Shown here: positions 1 to 8,091 of the stretch, one piece after another
How positions within the stretch are numbered: the first letter of the stretch is position 1
Layout of the letters: each line of letters opens with the position of its first letter
Assembly (NCBI RefSeq): GCF_000690905.1
Contig: NZ_JMCL01000083.1
Location: 1-53,384, forward strand
From: Pseudomonas sp. Ant30-3
Lineage (GTDB): Bacteria; Pseudomonadota; Gammaproteobacteria; Pseudomonadales; Pseudomonadaceae
Direction of reading: 5' to 3'
DNA: 53,384 nucleotides
Notes under the pieces: model-generated
What the model saw: only the letters and a program-made list of their open reading frames with translations
Told to the model about the DNA's origin: nothing
Databases searched by the model: none
Program-made: the position numbers and the translations under genes

Positions 1-1
1 A

Positions 2-136
2 CTGGGGGCGAGCCAGCAGGTGGCGCAGAGGGTGGCCAGTAACTCTCATCGCTGGTGGCGTAATAGCCGTTTTGAGTTGAATCGTGTGCTGAATATTGCG
101 TGGTTCGACAGGCTGGGATTGGCGCGCCTCTCATAA
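2..136 (+). CDS. group II intron reverse transcriptase/maturase, C-terminal end (partial)
   Basis: The frame is open from the window edge to a TAA and encodes the last 44 residues of a maturase. It contains an RWWRNS stretch and ends WFDRLGLARLS, which resembles the tails of bacterial group II intron-encoded proteins. RNA that folds like intron domains V and VI follows directly. The catalytic RT domain lies outside the window, so whether the gene is intact cannot be judged. It is unlike the C-terminus of the second intron protein in this window, which ends in an HNH nuclease. Confidence 0.6.
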   Translation: MGASQQVAQRVASNSHRWWRNSRFELNRVLNIAWFDRLGLARLS

Positions 137-139
137 CCT

Positions 140-225
140 CAATCTCTCGAACCGCCCGGTGCGGACCCGCATGCCGGGTGGTGTGGCAGGGGAGCGGCCT
201 ATGAAGGCCGTCCCCTATGCCGATT
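140..225 (+). mobile_element. 3' end of a group II intron (domains V and VI)
   Basis: Positions 151-182 can form a hairpin (ACC, CCCGG and GCGG pairing with CCGC, CCGGG and GGT) like a domain V. Positions 188-216 form a GC-rich stem (GGGGA/CGGCC with GGCC/TCCCC) like domain VI. The element probably ends near CCGATT at about 225. The remaining intron lies to the left. The flank on the right is the terminator of the minus-strand gene at 307-639. Confidence 0.5.
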
Positions 226-234
226 CCTGCACAT

Positions 235-278
235 AAAAAACGCCCGACACCTCTAAGTGATGAAGTACATCGAGCGTT
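235..278 (-). terminator. intrinsic terminator of the 307-639 gene
   Basis: On the minus strand, AACGCTCGA pairs with TCGGGCGTT (one mismatch) and is followed by TTTTTT. It lies about 30 bp after the stop codon of the DUF2790 gene. Confidence 0.5.
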
Positions 279-306
279 ATGAATCCGTCTGACAGGAGTG
301 CAACTG

Positions 307-639
307 CTAGCCACCTCGGTTACGGCACTCTCCAGCCACTGTGTACCTGATCGTATTTAGCTGCCCTTCTGAGTCTTCATATGTCATTGCGGCGGGCACC
401 ACTGCGCAGACTTTCGCAGGCCGCACCATACTAACCACCTTTACAACATCCAACTTCATCCCGTACTCGTATTGCTTAGCTACAGGAGCGCTCTTTCCCT
501 GACTAATCGCATACTGCTCCATGGCTTTAGCATTAGCAGCCATCATTTTTTCAAAGGCCTTATCCCCTCCGCCTTCAGCAAGTACGCTTGAAGAAATCGC
601 CAGAGTTCCAGCGAAAGCGATGATGTTCATAAACTTCAT
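307..639 (-). CDS. secreted DUF2790-family small protein (AEGGGD type)
   Basis: A 110-residue protein with a signal peptide of about 21 residues (ending SSVLA) and a predicted mature N-terminus EGGGD. The second half carries the DUF2790 signature: a YEYGM..DVVKVVS block, one Cys, VVPAAMTYEDS, then a second Cys near the end, which could form a disulfide in the periplasm. The function of the family is unknown; members are common in Pseudomonas and some sit near metal genes. It is a close paralogue of the protein at 20114-20446. A box of the form ATTAC-N6-GTAAT lies 69 bp upstream of the start, and a terminator lies downstream. Confidence 0.8.
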   Translation of the reverse strand: MKFMNIIAFAGTLAISSSVLAEGGGDKAFEKMMAANAKAMEQYAISQGKSAPVAKQYEYGMKLDVVKVVSMVRPAKVCAVVPAAMTYEDSEGQLNTIRYTVAGECRNRGG

Positions 640-707
640 ATCTTGTACCTCATATAATCATTGCTACAAGGATATCAATTCGAACATTGCGACGGCGTGG
701 CATTAGG

Positions 708-723
708 ATTACGAATGTGTAAT
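708..723 (-). promoter_or_regulatory. CopR/CzcR-like box upstream of DUF2790 gene
   Basis: ATTACGAATGTGTAAT on the plus strand fits the shared pattern ATTAC-N6-GT(A/C)A. It lies 69 bp before the start codon at 639, close to the spacing seen at 1053, 6998, 20518, 52700 and 53284. Confidence 0.4.
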
Positions 724-734
724 CAAGCTATCCA

Positions 735-772
735 TAAAAAACCCGCCACCGAAAACCGGGAGCGGGTGTTTT
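735..772 (-). terminator. intrinsic terminator of the 785-985 gene
   Basis: Read on the minus strand, ACCCGCTCCCGG, a TTTT loop and CCGGTGGCGGGT form a stem followed by a T-run. It lies 13 bp after the stop codon. Confidence 0.6.
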
Positions 773-784
773 ACATGTGTCCTA

Positions 785-985
785 CTATATTTCTTTAGTC
801 GTCTCATCTTTAGCATCACTTGACACCACCGGGGCATTTTTCCCTTCTCTGGCAGCATATGCCTCCATTGCCCGGTCCTTCGCCGCCATCATTCTCTCGA
901 AGGTTCTGTCTCCACCACCTTCAGCCATTGCAACCGAAGAAAGGAGCAAAGCGCCTGCGAGAGCAAATATTTGGGTAAGTTTCAT
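785..985 (-). CDS. PtrA-like secreted small protein
   Basis: A 66-residue protein: signal peptide of about 21 residues ending VAMA, then EGGGDRTFERMM, an Ala-rich charged helix, and an acidic tail. It belongs with the small copper- or metal-induced proteins whose N-terminal region is named after PtrA of P. aeruginosa. The first 40 residues resemble those of the DUF2790 proteins in this window, but the DUF2790 C-terminal half is absent. It is a separate transcription unit between terminators, with a box 68 bp upstream. Its role is unknown; a periplasmic metal-stress factor is plausible. Confidence 0.7.
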   Translation of the reverse strand: MKLTQIFALAGALLLSSVAMAEGGGDRTFERMMAAKDRAMEAYAAREGKNAPVVSSDAKDETTKEI

Positions 986-1052
986 TCTGACACCTCATAT
1001 AGATAACGCTATTAGTGTATCAATCCGAACCTATCATCACGGTGGCACCAAG

Positions 1053-1068
1053 ATTACAGATCCGTAAT
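1053..1068 (-). promoter_or_regulatory. CopR/CzcR-like box upstream of PtrA-like gene
   Basis: ATTACAGATCCGTAAT on the plus strand matches ATTAC-N6-GTAA and lies 68 bp before the start at 985. Confidence 0.4.
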
Positions 1069-1079
1069 GTAACCTGCGT

Positions 1080-1116
1080 AAAAAGCCCGCTACTGAATCT
1101 CAGCAGCGGGCTTTAA
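1080..1116 (-). terminator. intrinsic terminator of the first czcCBA operon
   Basis: AAAGCCCGCT pairs with AGCGGGCTTT, with an inner CTGA/TCAG stem. The minus strand has a T-run after the stem. It lies just after the czcA stop codon. Confidence 0.7.
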
Positions 1117-1126
1117 AATCGAAGAA

Positions 1127-4100
1127 CTATACGGTTGCTGTTTTTTCTTCTTCTGCTTCATCCTCATCTCGACGGTGCGCCCAGTGATACAGCGCAGGCA
1201 GTATCAGCAGGGTCAACGCAGTTGAAGACAGGATGCCACCGATCACCACGGTAGCCAGTGGTCGTTGGACCTCTGCCCCGGTTCCAGTGGCCAGAGCCAT
1301 AGGAATAAAGCCAAGGGAGGCCACCAGAGCTGTCATCAACACTGGACGCAACCGTGTCAGGGCTCCTTCGTTGATCGCAGAACTCAACGAATGTCCCTCC
1401 TCTCGAAGATTGCGGATGAAAGCGATCATCACCAGACCGTTCAGCACCGCCACTCCCGACAAAGCAATGAAACCAACACCCGCCGAGATTGATAGCGGAA
1501 TATCACGTAGCCACAAAGCCATGACTCCACCCGTCAACGCGAATGGAATCCCGGTGAACACCAACAGGCCGTCCTTGAGATTGTTGAACATCATGAACAG
1601 TAGGGCGAATACCAGGAGCAGGGCCACCGGGACAACGATCTGTAGGCGTTTGGCCGCTGATTGGAGTTGTTCGAACTGCCCACCCCAGTTGATCCAATAA
1701 CCGGCCGGGATCTGCACCTCTTGATCAATGGCGCTGCTGGCTTCCTGTACAAACGAGCCGATATCTCGTCCACGCACGTTGGCGCTGACGATCACCAGAC
1801 GCTTACCGTTTTCACGACTGACCTGGTTCGGCCCCAGCACCAGATCGAGGGTCGCCACTTCTGAAAGGGCAATGAAACCGATCTGATCGGCATTGCCATT
1901 GAGCAGCGCCGGCACTGGAATCAGCAGCGTGGACAATCCCTCGACGTCCTTGCGCATGGCGTCGGATAAACGCACCACCATGTCGAAGCGGCGGTCTCCC
2001 TCATACATCGTACCGGCCTGGCGGCCACCGACCGCCACCGCAATGGTGTCTTGTACGTCGCCAACGTTCAGACCGTAACGTGCAGCTTTGTCACGGTCGA
2101 TGTTGATGGTCAGCACCGGCAGCCCCGTCGTCTGCTCGACTTTGACCTCGGAGGCGCCATCGACCTTCTGCATGGACGCGGCAATTTTCGCAGCGGTGCT
2201 GTTAAGCACCGCCATGTCATCACCAAAGACCTTGACCGCCACATCACTACGCACGCCTGAAATCAACTCGTTAAAACGTAGTTGAATAGGCTGGGAAAGC
2301 TCATAGTTGCTACCGGGCATAGCGGCCGCAGCTTTCTGGATCTCGGCTGTCAAAGCCTCCCGGGATTTATCTGGATCAGGCCATTGATCCTTCGGCTTGA
2401 GCATCACATAACTGTCAGAGATGTTCGGTGGCATTGGATCGGAGGCGATCTCTGCGGTACCGGTTCGAGCAAACATCCGCTCGACTTCAGGCACTTTTTC
2501 CAGCACAAGTTTTTCCAGGCGCTGCTGCATTTCCACCGATTGCGTCAGGCTGGTACCGGGTACTCGCAATGCTTGCAGGGCAAAATCGCCTTCGCTGAGA
2601 CTCGGCACAAACTCACTGCCCATTCGACTGGCGACCACACCACACGCAGCGATGACGCCTAGTGCCATGGCGAATGCCAGCGATCGATGGCTCATGACCC
2701 AATCCAGCGCGGGTGCATACACCCGACGCGCCCCACGCATGATCACGTTCTCTTCTTCCTTGACCTTGCCCGTCACGAACATGGCAATTGCCGCAGGAAC
2801 AAAGGTAACGGACAGCAGCATGGCGCCGAGCAAGGCGATCACGACGGTAAACGCCATGGGGTGGAACATTTTCCCTTCGACACCGGTCAGGGCAAAAATC
2901 GGCAGATAAACGACCATGATGATCAACTGGCCGAAAATCAGCGGTCGACGGGCCTCCTTGGCTGCTGCAAACACTTCGTGAAAGCGTTCGGAGCGCGTGA
3001 GGATGCGCCCGTGGTGCTGCTGCGCATGGGCCAGACGCCGGATGGCATTTTCGACAATCACCACCGCACCGTCGACGATGATGCCGAAGTCCAGAGCCCC
3101 AAGGCTCATTAGGTTGGCGCTGATTTTGTTGGTAAACATGCCGGTGAAGGTGAAGAGCATGGCCAGAGGAATGACCATGGCAGTGATCAGTGCTGCGCGA
3201 ATGTTGCCCAGGAACAGGAACAGAATCGCGATTACCAGGATTGCACCTTCAATCAGGTTCTTCTTGACCGTGGCAATCGCCTTGTCCACCAGGTTGGTAC
3301 GGTCGTAAACGGTGACCGCCACCACCCCTTTGGGCAGTGAGCGATTGATTTGCTCCAGCTTGACGGCAACGGCCTGAGACACGGTACGGCTGTTCTCGCC
3401 GATCAACATGAACACTGTGCCGAGTACGACTTCACGACCGTTTTCGGTAGCCGCGCCAGTGCGCATTTCACGGCCGATATCCACGGTCGCCACATTCTTT
3501 ATGCGGATAGGAGTGCCATCGACGTTGGCCATCACGATATTGGCGATGTCGTCGGTGGTCGCCACCTGGCCGGGGGCACGAATCAGTAGTTGTTCGCCAC
3601 TGCGCTCAATGTAGCCGGCGCCGACGTTGGCGTTGTTGCGTTCCAGCGCTGTCACAAGGTCTGTCAGAGTCAGCTTGTAAGCCGCCAAGCGTTTTGGATC
3701 GGGAGCAATCTGGTACTCCTTGGCGAACCCGCCAATGGTGTTGATTTCGGCGACCCCGGGAACGTTGCGCAGCTGAGGTTTGATAATCCAGTCCTGGATC
3801 ACCCTCAGGTCGGTCGGAGTATAGGGGCTGCCGTCCTCCTTGACGGCGCCTTCTTCGGCCTCGACCGTCCACAGAAAAATCTCACCCAGGCCGGTAGAGA
3901 TTGGCCCCATGACGGCTTCCACGCCCTCGGGCAGTTGTTCCTTGGCCACCTGCAATCGCTCGTTGACCAATTGCCGAGCGAAGAATAGGTCAGTGCCTTC
4001 CTTGAAGATCACCGTGACTTGCGACAGGCCCGAGCGTGAGAGCGAACGCGTCTGCTCAAGTGCCGGCAGGCCTGCCATGGCGGTTTCGATGGGGAAAGTG

Positions 4101-4294
4101 ATGCGCTGCTCGGTCTCCAGCGGCGAGAAACCTGCGGCACCCGTATTGATTTGCACCTGGACGTTGGTGATGTCGGGTACGGCGTCGATCGGCAGCTGCT
4201 TGTAGCTGGCTATGCCGAGGCCGGCCATGAGGAGAACCGCGAGCAGTACGATGATGCGCTGCTCGATGGCAAATTGGATCAGGCGTTCGAACAT
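1127..4294 (-). CDS. czcA: CzcA-type heavy-metal RND efflux pump
   Basis: A 1055-residue inner-membrane proton antiporter of the heavy-metal RND family, which exports divalent cations through a CzcCBA complex spanning the envelope. The N-terminal QLPIDAVPDITNVQVQ stretch and the motif DFGIIVDGAVVIVEN near residue 400 (with the Asp/Asp/Glu of the proton relay) mark the Zn/Co/Cd class rather than the Cu/Ag class. Two large periplasmic loops and about 12 membrane segments are as expected, and the length is normal. It is the last gene of czcC-czcB-czcA, 26 bp after czcB, and is followed by a terminator. The sequence resembles CzcA of P. aeruginosa and P. putida. Confidence 0.93.
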   Translation of the reverse strand: MFERLIQFAIEQRIIVLLAVLLMAGLGIASYKQLPIDAVPDITNVQVQINTGAAGFSPLETEQRITFPIETAMAGLPALEQTRSLSRSGLSQVTVIFKEGTDLFFARQLVNERLQVAKEQLPEGVEAVMGPISTGLGEIFLWTVEAEEGAVKEDGSPYTPTDLRVIQDWIIKPQLRNVPGVAEINTIGGFAKEYQIAPDPKRLAAYKLTLTDLVTALERNNANVGAGYIERSGEQLLIRAPGQVATTDDIANIVMANVDGTPIRIKNVATVDIGREMRTGAATENGREVVLGTVFMLIGENSRTVSQAVAVKLEQINRSLPKGVVAVTVYDRTNLVDKAIATVKKNLIEGAILVIAILFLFLGNIRAALITAMVIPLAMLFTFTGMFTNKISANLMSLGALDFGIIVDGAVVIVENAIRRLAHAQQHHGRILTRSERFHEVFAAAKEARRPLIFGQLIIMVVYLPIFALTGVEGKMFHPMAFTVVIALLGAMLLSVTFVPAAIAMFVTGKVKEEENVIMRGARRVYAPALDWVMSHRSLAFAMALGVIAACGVVASRMGSEFVPSLSEGDFALQALRVPGTSLTQSVEMQQRLEKLVLEKVPEVERMFARTGTAEIASDPMPPNISDSYVMLKPKDQWPDPDKSREALTAEIQKAAAAMPGSNYELSQPIQLRFNELISGVRSDVAVKVFGDDMAVLNSTAAKIAASMQKVDGASEVKVEQTTGLPVLTINIDRDKAARYGLNVGDVQDTIAVAVGGRQAGTMYEGDRRFDMVVRLSDAMRKDVEGLSTLLIPVPALLNGNADQIGFIALSEVATLDLVLGPNQVSRENGKRLVIVSANVRGRDIGSFVQEASSAIDQEVQIPAGYWINWGGQFEQLQSAAKRLQIVVPVALLLVFALLFMMFNNLKDGLLVFTGIPFALTGGVMALWLRDIPLSISAGVGFIALSGVAVLNGLVMIAFIRNLREEGHSLSSAINEGALTRLRPVLMTALVASLGFIPMALATGTGAEVQRPLATVVIGGILSSTALTLLILPALYHWAHRRDEDEAEEEKTATV

Positions 4295-4320
4295 GAGAAC
4301 CTTCTCGTGGAAGTGGCGGA

Positions 4321-5553
4321 TCAGTGGGCGTGTTCAGCCGAGGCTTTACCCAGTTCTGATTTCAGAATGAAGCTGCCGGCAGCAGCGACTTGAACACCGG
4401 GCTCCAGGCCCTCTGTGATCTCGACCAGACCCGCCGCACGGCTGCCTATTACCACCGGCTGCGCCTTAAACCCGTCATCAGTTCGAACGAAAACTGTTGG
4501 CTTATCCTCGACCGTCTGGATCGCCGCTTCTGGCACTGCGACTTTCGTCAGCCGAGTATCGGTGTCAACCAGCACTGTCACGAACAGCCCGGGACGCCAA
4601 GCGCCTTGCGGGTTCGCCAGAGTTACGCGAACCGTGGCGGTACGGGTCTGCTCGCCCAACAAATTCCCGACGTAAGCCACGGTTCCCGTGACTTCGGCGT
4701 TCAACTCGGGGGCACTGACCGTGACGGCCTTGCCCACCAGCACCTTGTTCAGATCCTTGGGGGAAACGCCGAAAGTTACCCACACACGCGACAAGTCCGA
4801 GAGGGTGAAGGCATTGGTGGTTTCGCTGATAACCTCACCGAGACCCAAGTGTTTCTCGACTACGACGCCGTCAAACGGCGCACGCAGCTCATATCGGTTG
4901 CCGCCGCTGACCACCGAGCTGCCACTGAGTACGCTGATTTTTTGTCGGGTATTGCTGAGGGCGATTTCGGCTTCTTGCAGAGCCTGGCGGGCTTGAAGGA
5001 AATCCTGTTCGGCAGAGATTTTGTCCTGCCATAACTGGCGCTCACGCTCGTAGGTGGTACGCGCCAACTCCAGACGACGTTGCGCCGCAGCTTGCTCACT
5101 GCGCTGATCAGAAATTTGTTGGCTGGCGATCACGGCCATTAGCTGACCTTTTTTCACCTGTTGGCCAAGATTGACATGTACCGACTCGACGACACCGGGC
5201 ACCCGGGGCACCACATGCGCAGTGCGGTCTTCATCGAAACGGATTTCTCCAGGAAAGGGCAATGAAAGGCTAATGCTCTGTGCCTTAGCTTCGGCCAACT
5301 GGATACCGGCCGAGCTGATCTGCTCGTCGCTCAGTGTCAGGTGACCTTCTTGCGTTTCGCCTTCGGCATGTCCGCCTTCAGCTGACTCCTTGGCGGCACC
5401 CTCGTTGCCGTGATCGTCGGGATCGTCGTGGCCCTGTTCTTCTTGCGCCTGAGCCTCAGTGGACGGTACTGACGTGCTACCCATCCAGAGCGAACCAATT
5501 CCTATGCCCACCGTCAGGGTCAGTGCGGTGACAAGGATTTGTTTTTTATCCAT
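4321..5553 (-). CDS. czcB: CzcB-type periplasmic adaptor (membrane fusion protein)
   Basis: A 410-residue adaptor that links the CzcA pump to the CzcC outer-membrane channel. An N-terminal signal anchor (residues 1 to about 30) is followed by a very acidic, His-containing stretch (about residues 38-75) that could bind metal, typical of CzcB. Next come a barrel-sandwich (lipoyl) half with PRVPGVVESV, a coiled-coil hairpin (about 150-215), and the second lipoyl half with ELRAPFDGVVVEK. The C-terminus ends in a short His motif, HAH. It is the middle gene of the operon, 88 bp after czcC. Confidence 0.92.
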   Translation of the reverse strand: MDKKQILVTALTLTVGIGIGSLWMGSTSVPSTEAQAQEEQGHDDPDDHGNEGAAKESAEGGHAEGETQEGHLTLSDEQISSAGIQLAEAKAQSISLSLPFPGEIRFDEDRTAHVVPRVPGVVESVHVNLGQQVKKGQLMAVIASQQISDQRSEQAAAQRRLELARTTYERERQLWQDKISAEQDFLQARQALQEAEIALSNTRQKISVLSGSSVVSGGNRYELRAPFDGVVVEKHLGLGEVISETTNAFTLSDLSRVWVTFGVSPKDLNKVLVGKAVTVSAPELNAEVTGTVAYVGNLLGEQTRTATVRVTLANPQGAWRPGLFVTVLVDTDTRLTKVAVPEAAIQTVEDKPTVFVRTDDGFKAQPVVIGSRAAGLVEITEGLEPGVQVAAAGSFILKSELGKASAEHAH

Positions 5554-5641
5554 GGAGACTCCCTGCGCAGCTCAGTTGGCAGTCACGGAATACCGTGGCA
5601 CTGCGATGCTGAGCAGCGGTAAAAAAAGCGTTATATGAAAT

Positions 5642-6928
5642 TCAAGGGGTACGAGTGAGCTGGTCGACATCACCGAAAATTCGCTCGATGCGCACCCAGG
5701 CGTCTGTCGCCTCTGCAATGGCCTGGATGTATTGGGTGCGTGCGCTGATTAAGGTGCGCTGGGCATCGAGCACGTCCAGGAAGTTGAATTTGCCCATTTC
5801 GAAACCTCGGGTAGCGGTGTCGACGGCACTTTGCGCGGCAGGCAGGATGGTTTGATTGAACGACGTGACTTCGGTGTTCGCCGTCATCCACTGATCCAGA
5901 GTGGTCTGGATTTCTGTGCGCAGACGTAACTCACTGGCATTGCGCAGGTCGCGGGCCTGATCAGTTCGGCGGGCGGCTGCCAGTACATTGCCCTGGTTAC
6001 GGTTGAACAACGGGATGGGCATCGACAGCCCCACGACATTCACCCGCTCGCGTTCCCTTTCATCGTATTGGCTGCCGACACTCACGGTGAGGTCCGGAAT
6101 ACGCTGAGCTTTCTCCAGGCCCAGGGAGGCTTCACGCTGATCGATTTGCAGCTTTGCCAACCGTAGTTCTGCGGTTTCACCAATGCGATCAAGCAGCAGT
6201 GAAGGTTCCGGCACCGTTGGCATCGACCGGCCTGAATCCCCCACAGACGCGAATGCAGGCAACGGTGCCCCCATGACCTGAGCGAGTTGCTGATAGGCAC
6301 GGGCCTCATCCCGCTCGGCTCGCCTCAATTCCAGGCGCACCTCAGACAGCTGGACCTCTGCTCGCGTACCTTCAACAGGCGATGACTTGCCGCTGTTGAT
6401 ACGCCCTTGAGCAACACGCAAACCGCGCTCGGCGAGTTCAAGGGATTGACGTGACAAGAGCAACCTTTGCTGCGCCGTTGATGAGCTGTAAAACGCCTGG
6501 ATGACATCGGCACGCAAAACATTACGTTTGCGCTCCAGTTCAATTCCAGCCGCATCCTGAGCTCGGCTGGCAACGTCTATCCTGGCCCCACGCTTGCCAC
6601 CAAGCTCGATCGGCTGGTTGATCATCACCGTCGTAGTGCGTGAATTTCGTCGGGTATCTTCAGCCTCCCAGGACAGCTCGGGGTTAGGAATCAAGCCCGC
6701 TTGTTGTCGACCTCCTTTAGCGATACCAATTTCCCACTGGGCTGCAGCCAGGTCGGGATTGTTGGCAAAGGCCGTTTCCAGTGCTTGATCCATGGTTAGC
6801 GTCTGCGAAGACGAAACTGCGGCGAAGCTGGTGCCTGCCAGTGAGAACACACCACTTAAGCCTACTACCAGTAAGGCCTTTTTTATGCTCAAGGGTGCAG
6901 TTAACTTTCTATGCCGACGCAATTTCAT
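5642..6928 (-). CDS. czcC: CzcC-type outer-membrane efflux channel
   Basis: A 428-residue TolC-family outer-membrane factor. A signal sequence follows a basic leader (about residues 1-36). Two repeated OEP units with long Ala/Glu/Arg/Gln-rich helices follow, including LTMDQALETAFANNPDLAAAQWE and a C-terminal LDVLDAQRTLISARTQY block. It forms the exit duct of the CzcCBA pump. It is the first gene of the operon. The upstream region carries a 134-bp sequence that is repeated upstream of the second czc operon and contains a box 70 bp from the start. Confidence 0.9.
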   Translation of the reverse strand: MKLRRHRKLTAPLSIKKALLVVGLSGVFSLAGTSFAAVSSSQTLTMDQALETAFANNPDLAAAQWEIGIAKGGRQQAGLIPNPELSWEAEDTRRNSRTTTVMINQPIELGGKRGARIDVASRAQDAAGIELERKRNVLRADVIQAFYSSSTAQQRLLLSRQSLELAERGLRVAQGRINSGKSSPVEGTRAEVQLSEVRLELRRAERDEARAYQQLAQVMGAPLPAFASVGDSGRSMPTVPEPSLLLDRIGETAELRLAKLQIDQREASLGLEKAQRIPDLTVSVGSQYDERERERVNVVGLSMPIPLFNRNQGNVLAAARRTDQARDLRNASELRLRTEIQTTLDQWMTANTEVTSFNQTILPAAQSAVDTATRGFEMGKFNFLDVLDAQRTLISARTQYIQAIAEATDAWVRIERIFGDVDQLTRTP

Positions 6929-6933
6929 AGATC

Positions 6934-7067
6934 CTTTAACGCTAATATTCTATGCATAAATGTAGAGTTTTCCACTTATCAGCAAGGTGACTGAAAAATT
7001 ACAAATACGTTATTCAGCGATCCGGCTGTATTTTTTGCACTAGTATAGGAGGAGTTAAAAAATAGAT
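6934..7067. repeat. duplicated czc promoter segment, copy 1
   Basis: About 134 bp from CTTTAACGCTAATATTCT to AGTTAAAAAATAGAT, highly similar to 19817-19951 with scattered mismatches. Each copy lies on the promoter side of a minus-strand czc operon, so it is probably a duplicated control region. Confidence 0.85.
6998..7013 (-). promoter_or_regulatory. putative CzcR/CopR box before czcC
   Basis: ATTACAAATACGTTAT on the plus strand sits within the duplicated promoter segment, 70 bp before the czcC start. It is a variant of the ATTAC-N6-GT(C/A)A pattern. An identical 16-mer occurs at 19881. Confidence 0.45.
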
Positions 7068-7237
7068 GCATAAGGTCGGCAATATGACGAAACAGATCTC
7101 AGGCCAATATCTGCCGAACAGCACTTGTCGAAGCTTGATAAGCATGGGCGTCGTCATTCATGGCTAGATTCAAGAGCTCTTTGTGCGACACATTGTCGCA
7201 AGAGGCTGCTTTGATGGCTCAAGAGCGGGGCTTTGGC

Positions 7238-7268
7238 TTGACCCTGTAGCAGCTACAGGCTTTAGGAT
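7238..7268 (+). promoter_or_regulatory. MerR-family (CadR/ZntR-like) promoter with overlong spacer
   Basis: TTGACC and TAGGAT are separated by 19 bp that contain the dyad CCTGTAGCAGCTACAGG. This is the classic layout of promoters activated by MerR-type metal sensors. It faces czcR, whose start lies about 150 bp downstream. No merR-family gene is present in the window, so the regulator would have to be encoded elsewhere. Confidence 0.55.
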
Positions 7269-7416
7269 GATGATCATTAGCTAGCGGCTGGACATTGAGG
7301 CCACGAACAACTGACGAGTTTCAAAGTCGTATTATTTCGGTCAGAAAACCCTAAAAAAGTACTAACTTTTCTGAATTAACTAATTATTTTTTGCCATTAA
7401 ACATGGGTGACATATC

Positions 7417-8091
7417 ATGCGAATCCTTGTCATTGAGGACGAGCCTAAAACTGCCGAATACTTGCATCAAGGGCTGACTGAAAGTGGCTATATTGTAGAC
7501 CGTGCAGTAACTGGCACAGATGGACTTCATCTGGCGCGTCAACATGTCTATGACTTGGTGATACTTGACGTTAATCTTCCAGAACTTGATGGTTGGGGGG
7601 TTCTTGAACGTCTGCGCCAAAGCAGTAATGCCCGGGTCATGATGTTGACGGCCCGAGGGCGCCTGGCGGACAAGATCCGCGGATTGGATTTAGGCGCCGA
7701 TGACTATCTGGTCAAACCGTTTGAGTTTCCTGAGCTACTGGCACGGGTACGAACCCTGTTGCGCCGCAGTGAGCACATTCCTGTCCCGCAGGTACTCAAG
7801 GTAGCCGATCTGGAGCTCGACCAAGGACGCCACCGTGCTTTTCGGGGTGATCAGCGCATAGATCTGACGACCAAGGAGTTTGCGCTTCTGCACCTGCTGA
7901 TGCGTCAGACTGGAGAAGTGCTCTCCCGCACCCAAATCATTTCATTGGTCTGGGACATGAACTTTGACTGCGACACTAACGTTGTCGAAGTCTCAATTCG
8001 TAGATTGAGAGCCAAAATCGACGACCCCTTCGATAACAAATTGATCCATACGCTACGCGGTGTTGGCTACGTACTGGAGGCGCGCGAATGA
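7417..8091 (+). CDS. czcR: CzcR, OmpR/PhoB-type response regulator
   Basis: A 224-residue cytoplasmic transcription factor. The receiver domain (1 to about 115) has the acidic pocket EDE at 8-10, phospho-acceptor Asp51 in LVILDVNLPELDGW, and Lys101 in LVKPFEFPEL. The C-terminal winged helix (about 125-222) ends RRLRAKIDD...TLRGVGYVLE. It overlaps czcS by four bases (ATGA), indicating translational coupling. In pseudomonads, CzcR activates czcCBA in response to zinc or cadmium; here czcCBA lies divergently next to it. A MerR-type promoter lies about 150 bp upstream. Confidence 0.92.
   Translation: MRILVIEDEPKTAEYLHQGLTESGYIVDRAVTGTDGLHLARQHVYDLVILDVNLPELDGWGVLERLRQSSNARVMMLTARGRLADKIRGLDLGADDYLVKPFEFPELLARVRTLLRRSEHIPVPQVLKVADLELDQGRHRAFRGDQRIDLTTKEFALLHLLMRQTGEVLSRTQIISLVWDMNFDCDTNVVEVSIRRLRAKIDDPFDNKLIHTLRGVGYVLEARE

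Noticed and set aside
7075..7237. A divergent cadR gene beside the MerR-type promoter
   Set aside because: Neither strand encodes the conserved MerR helix-turn-helix start in this interval; only very short frames are present.
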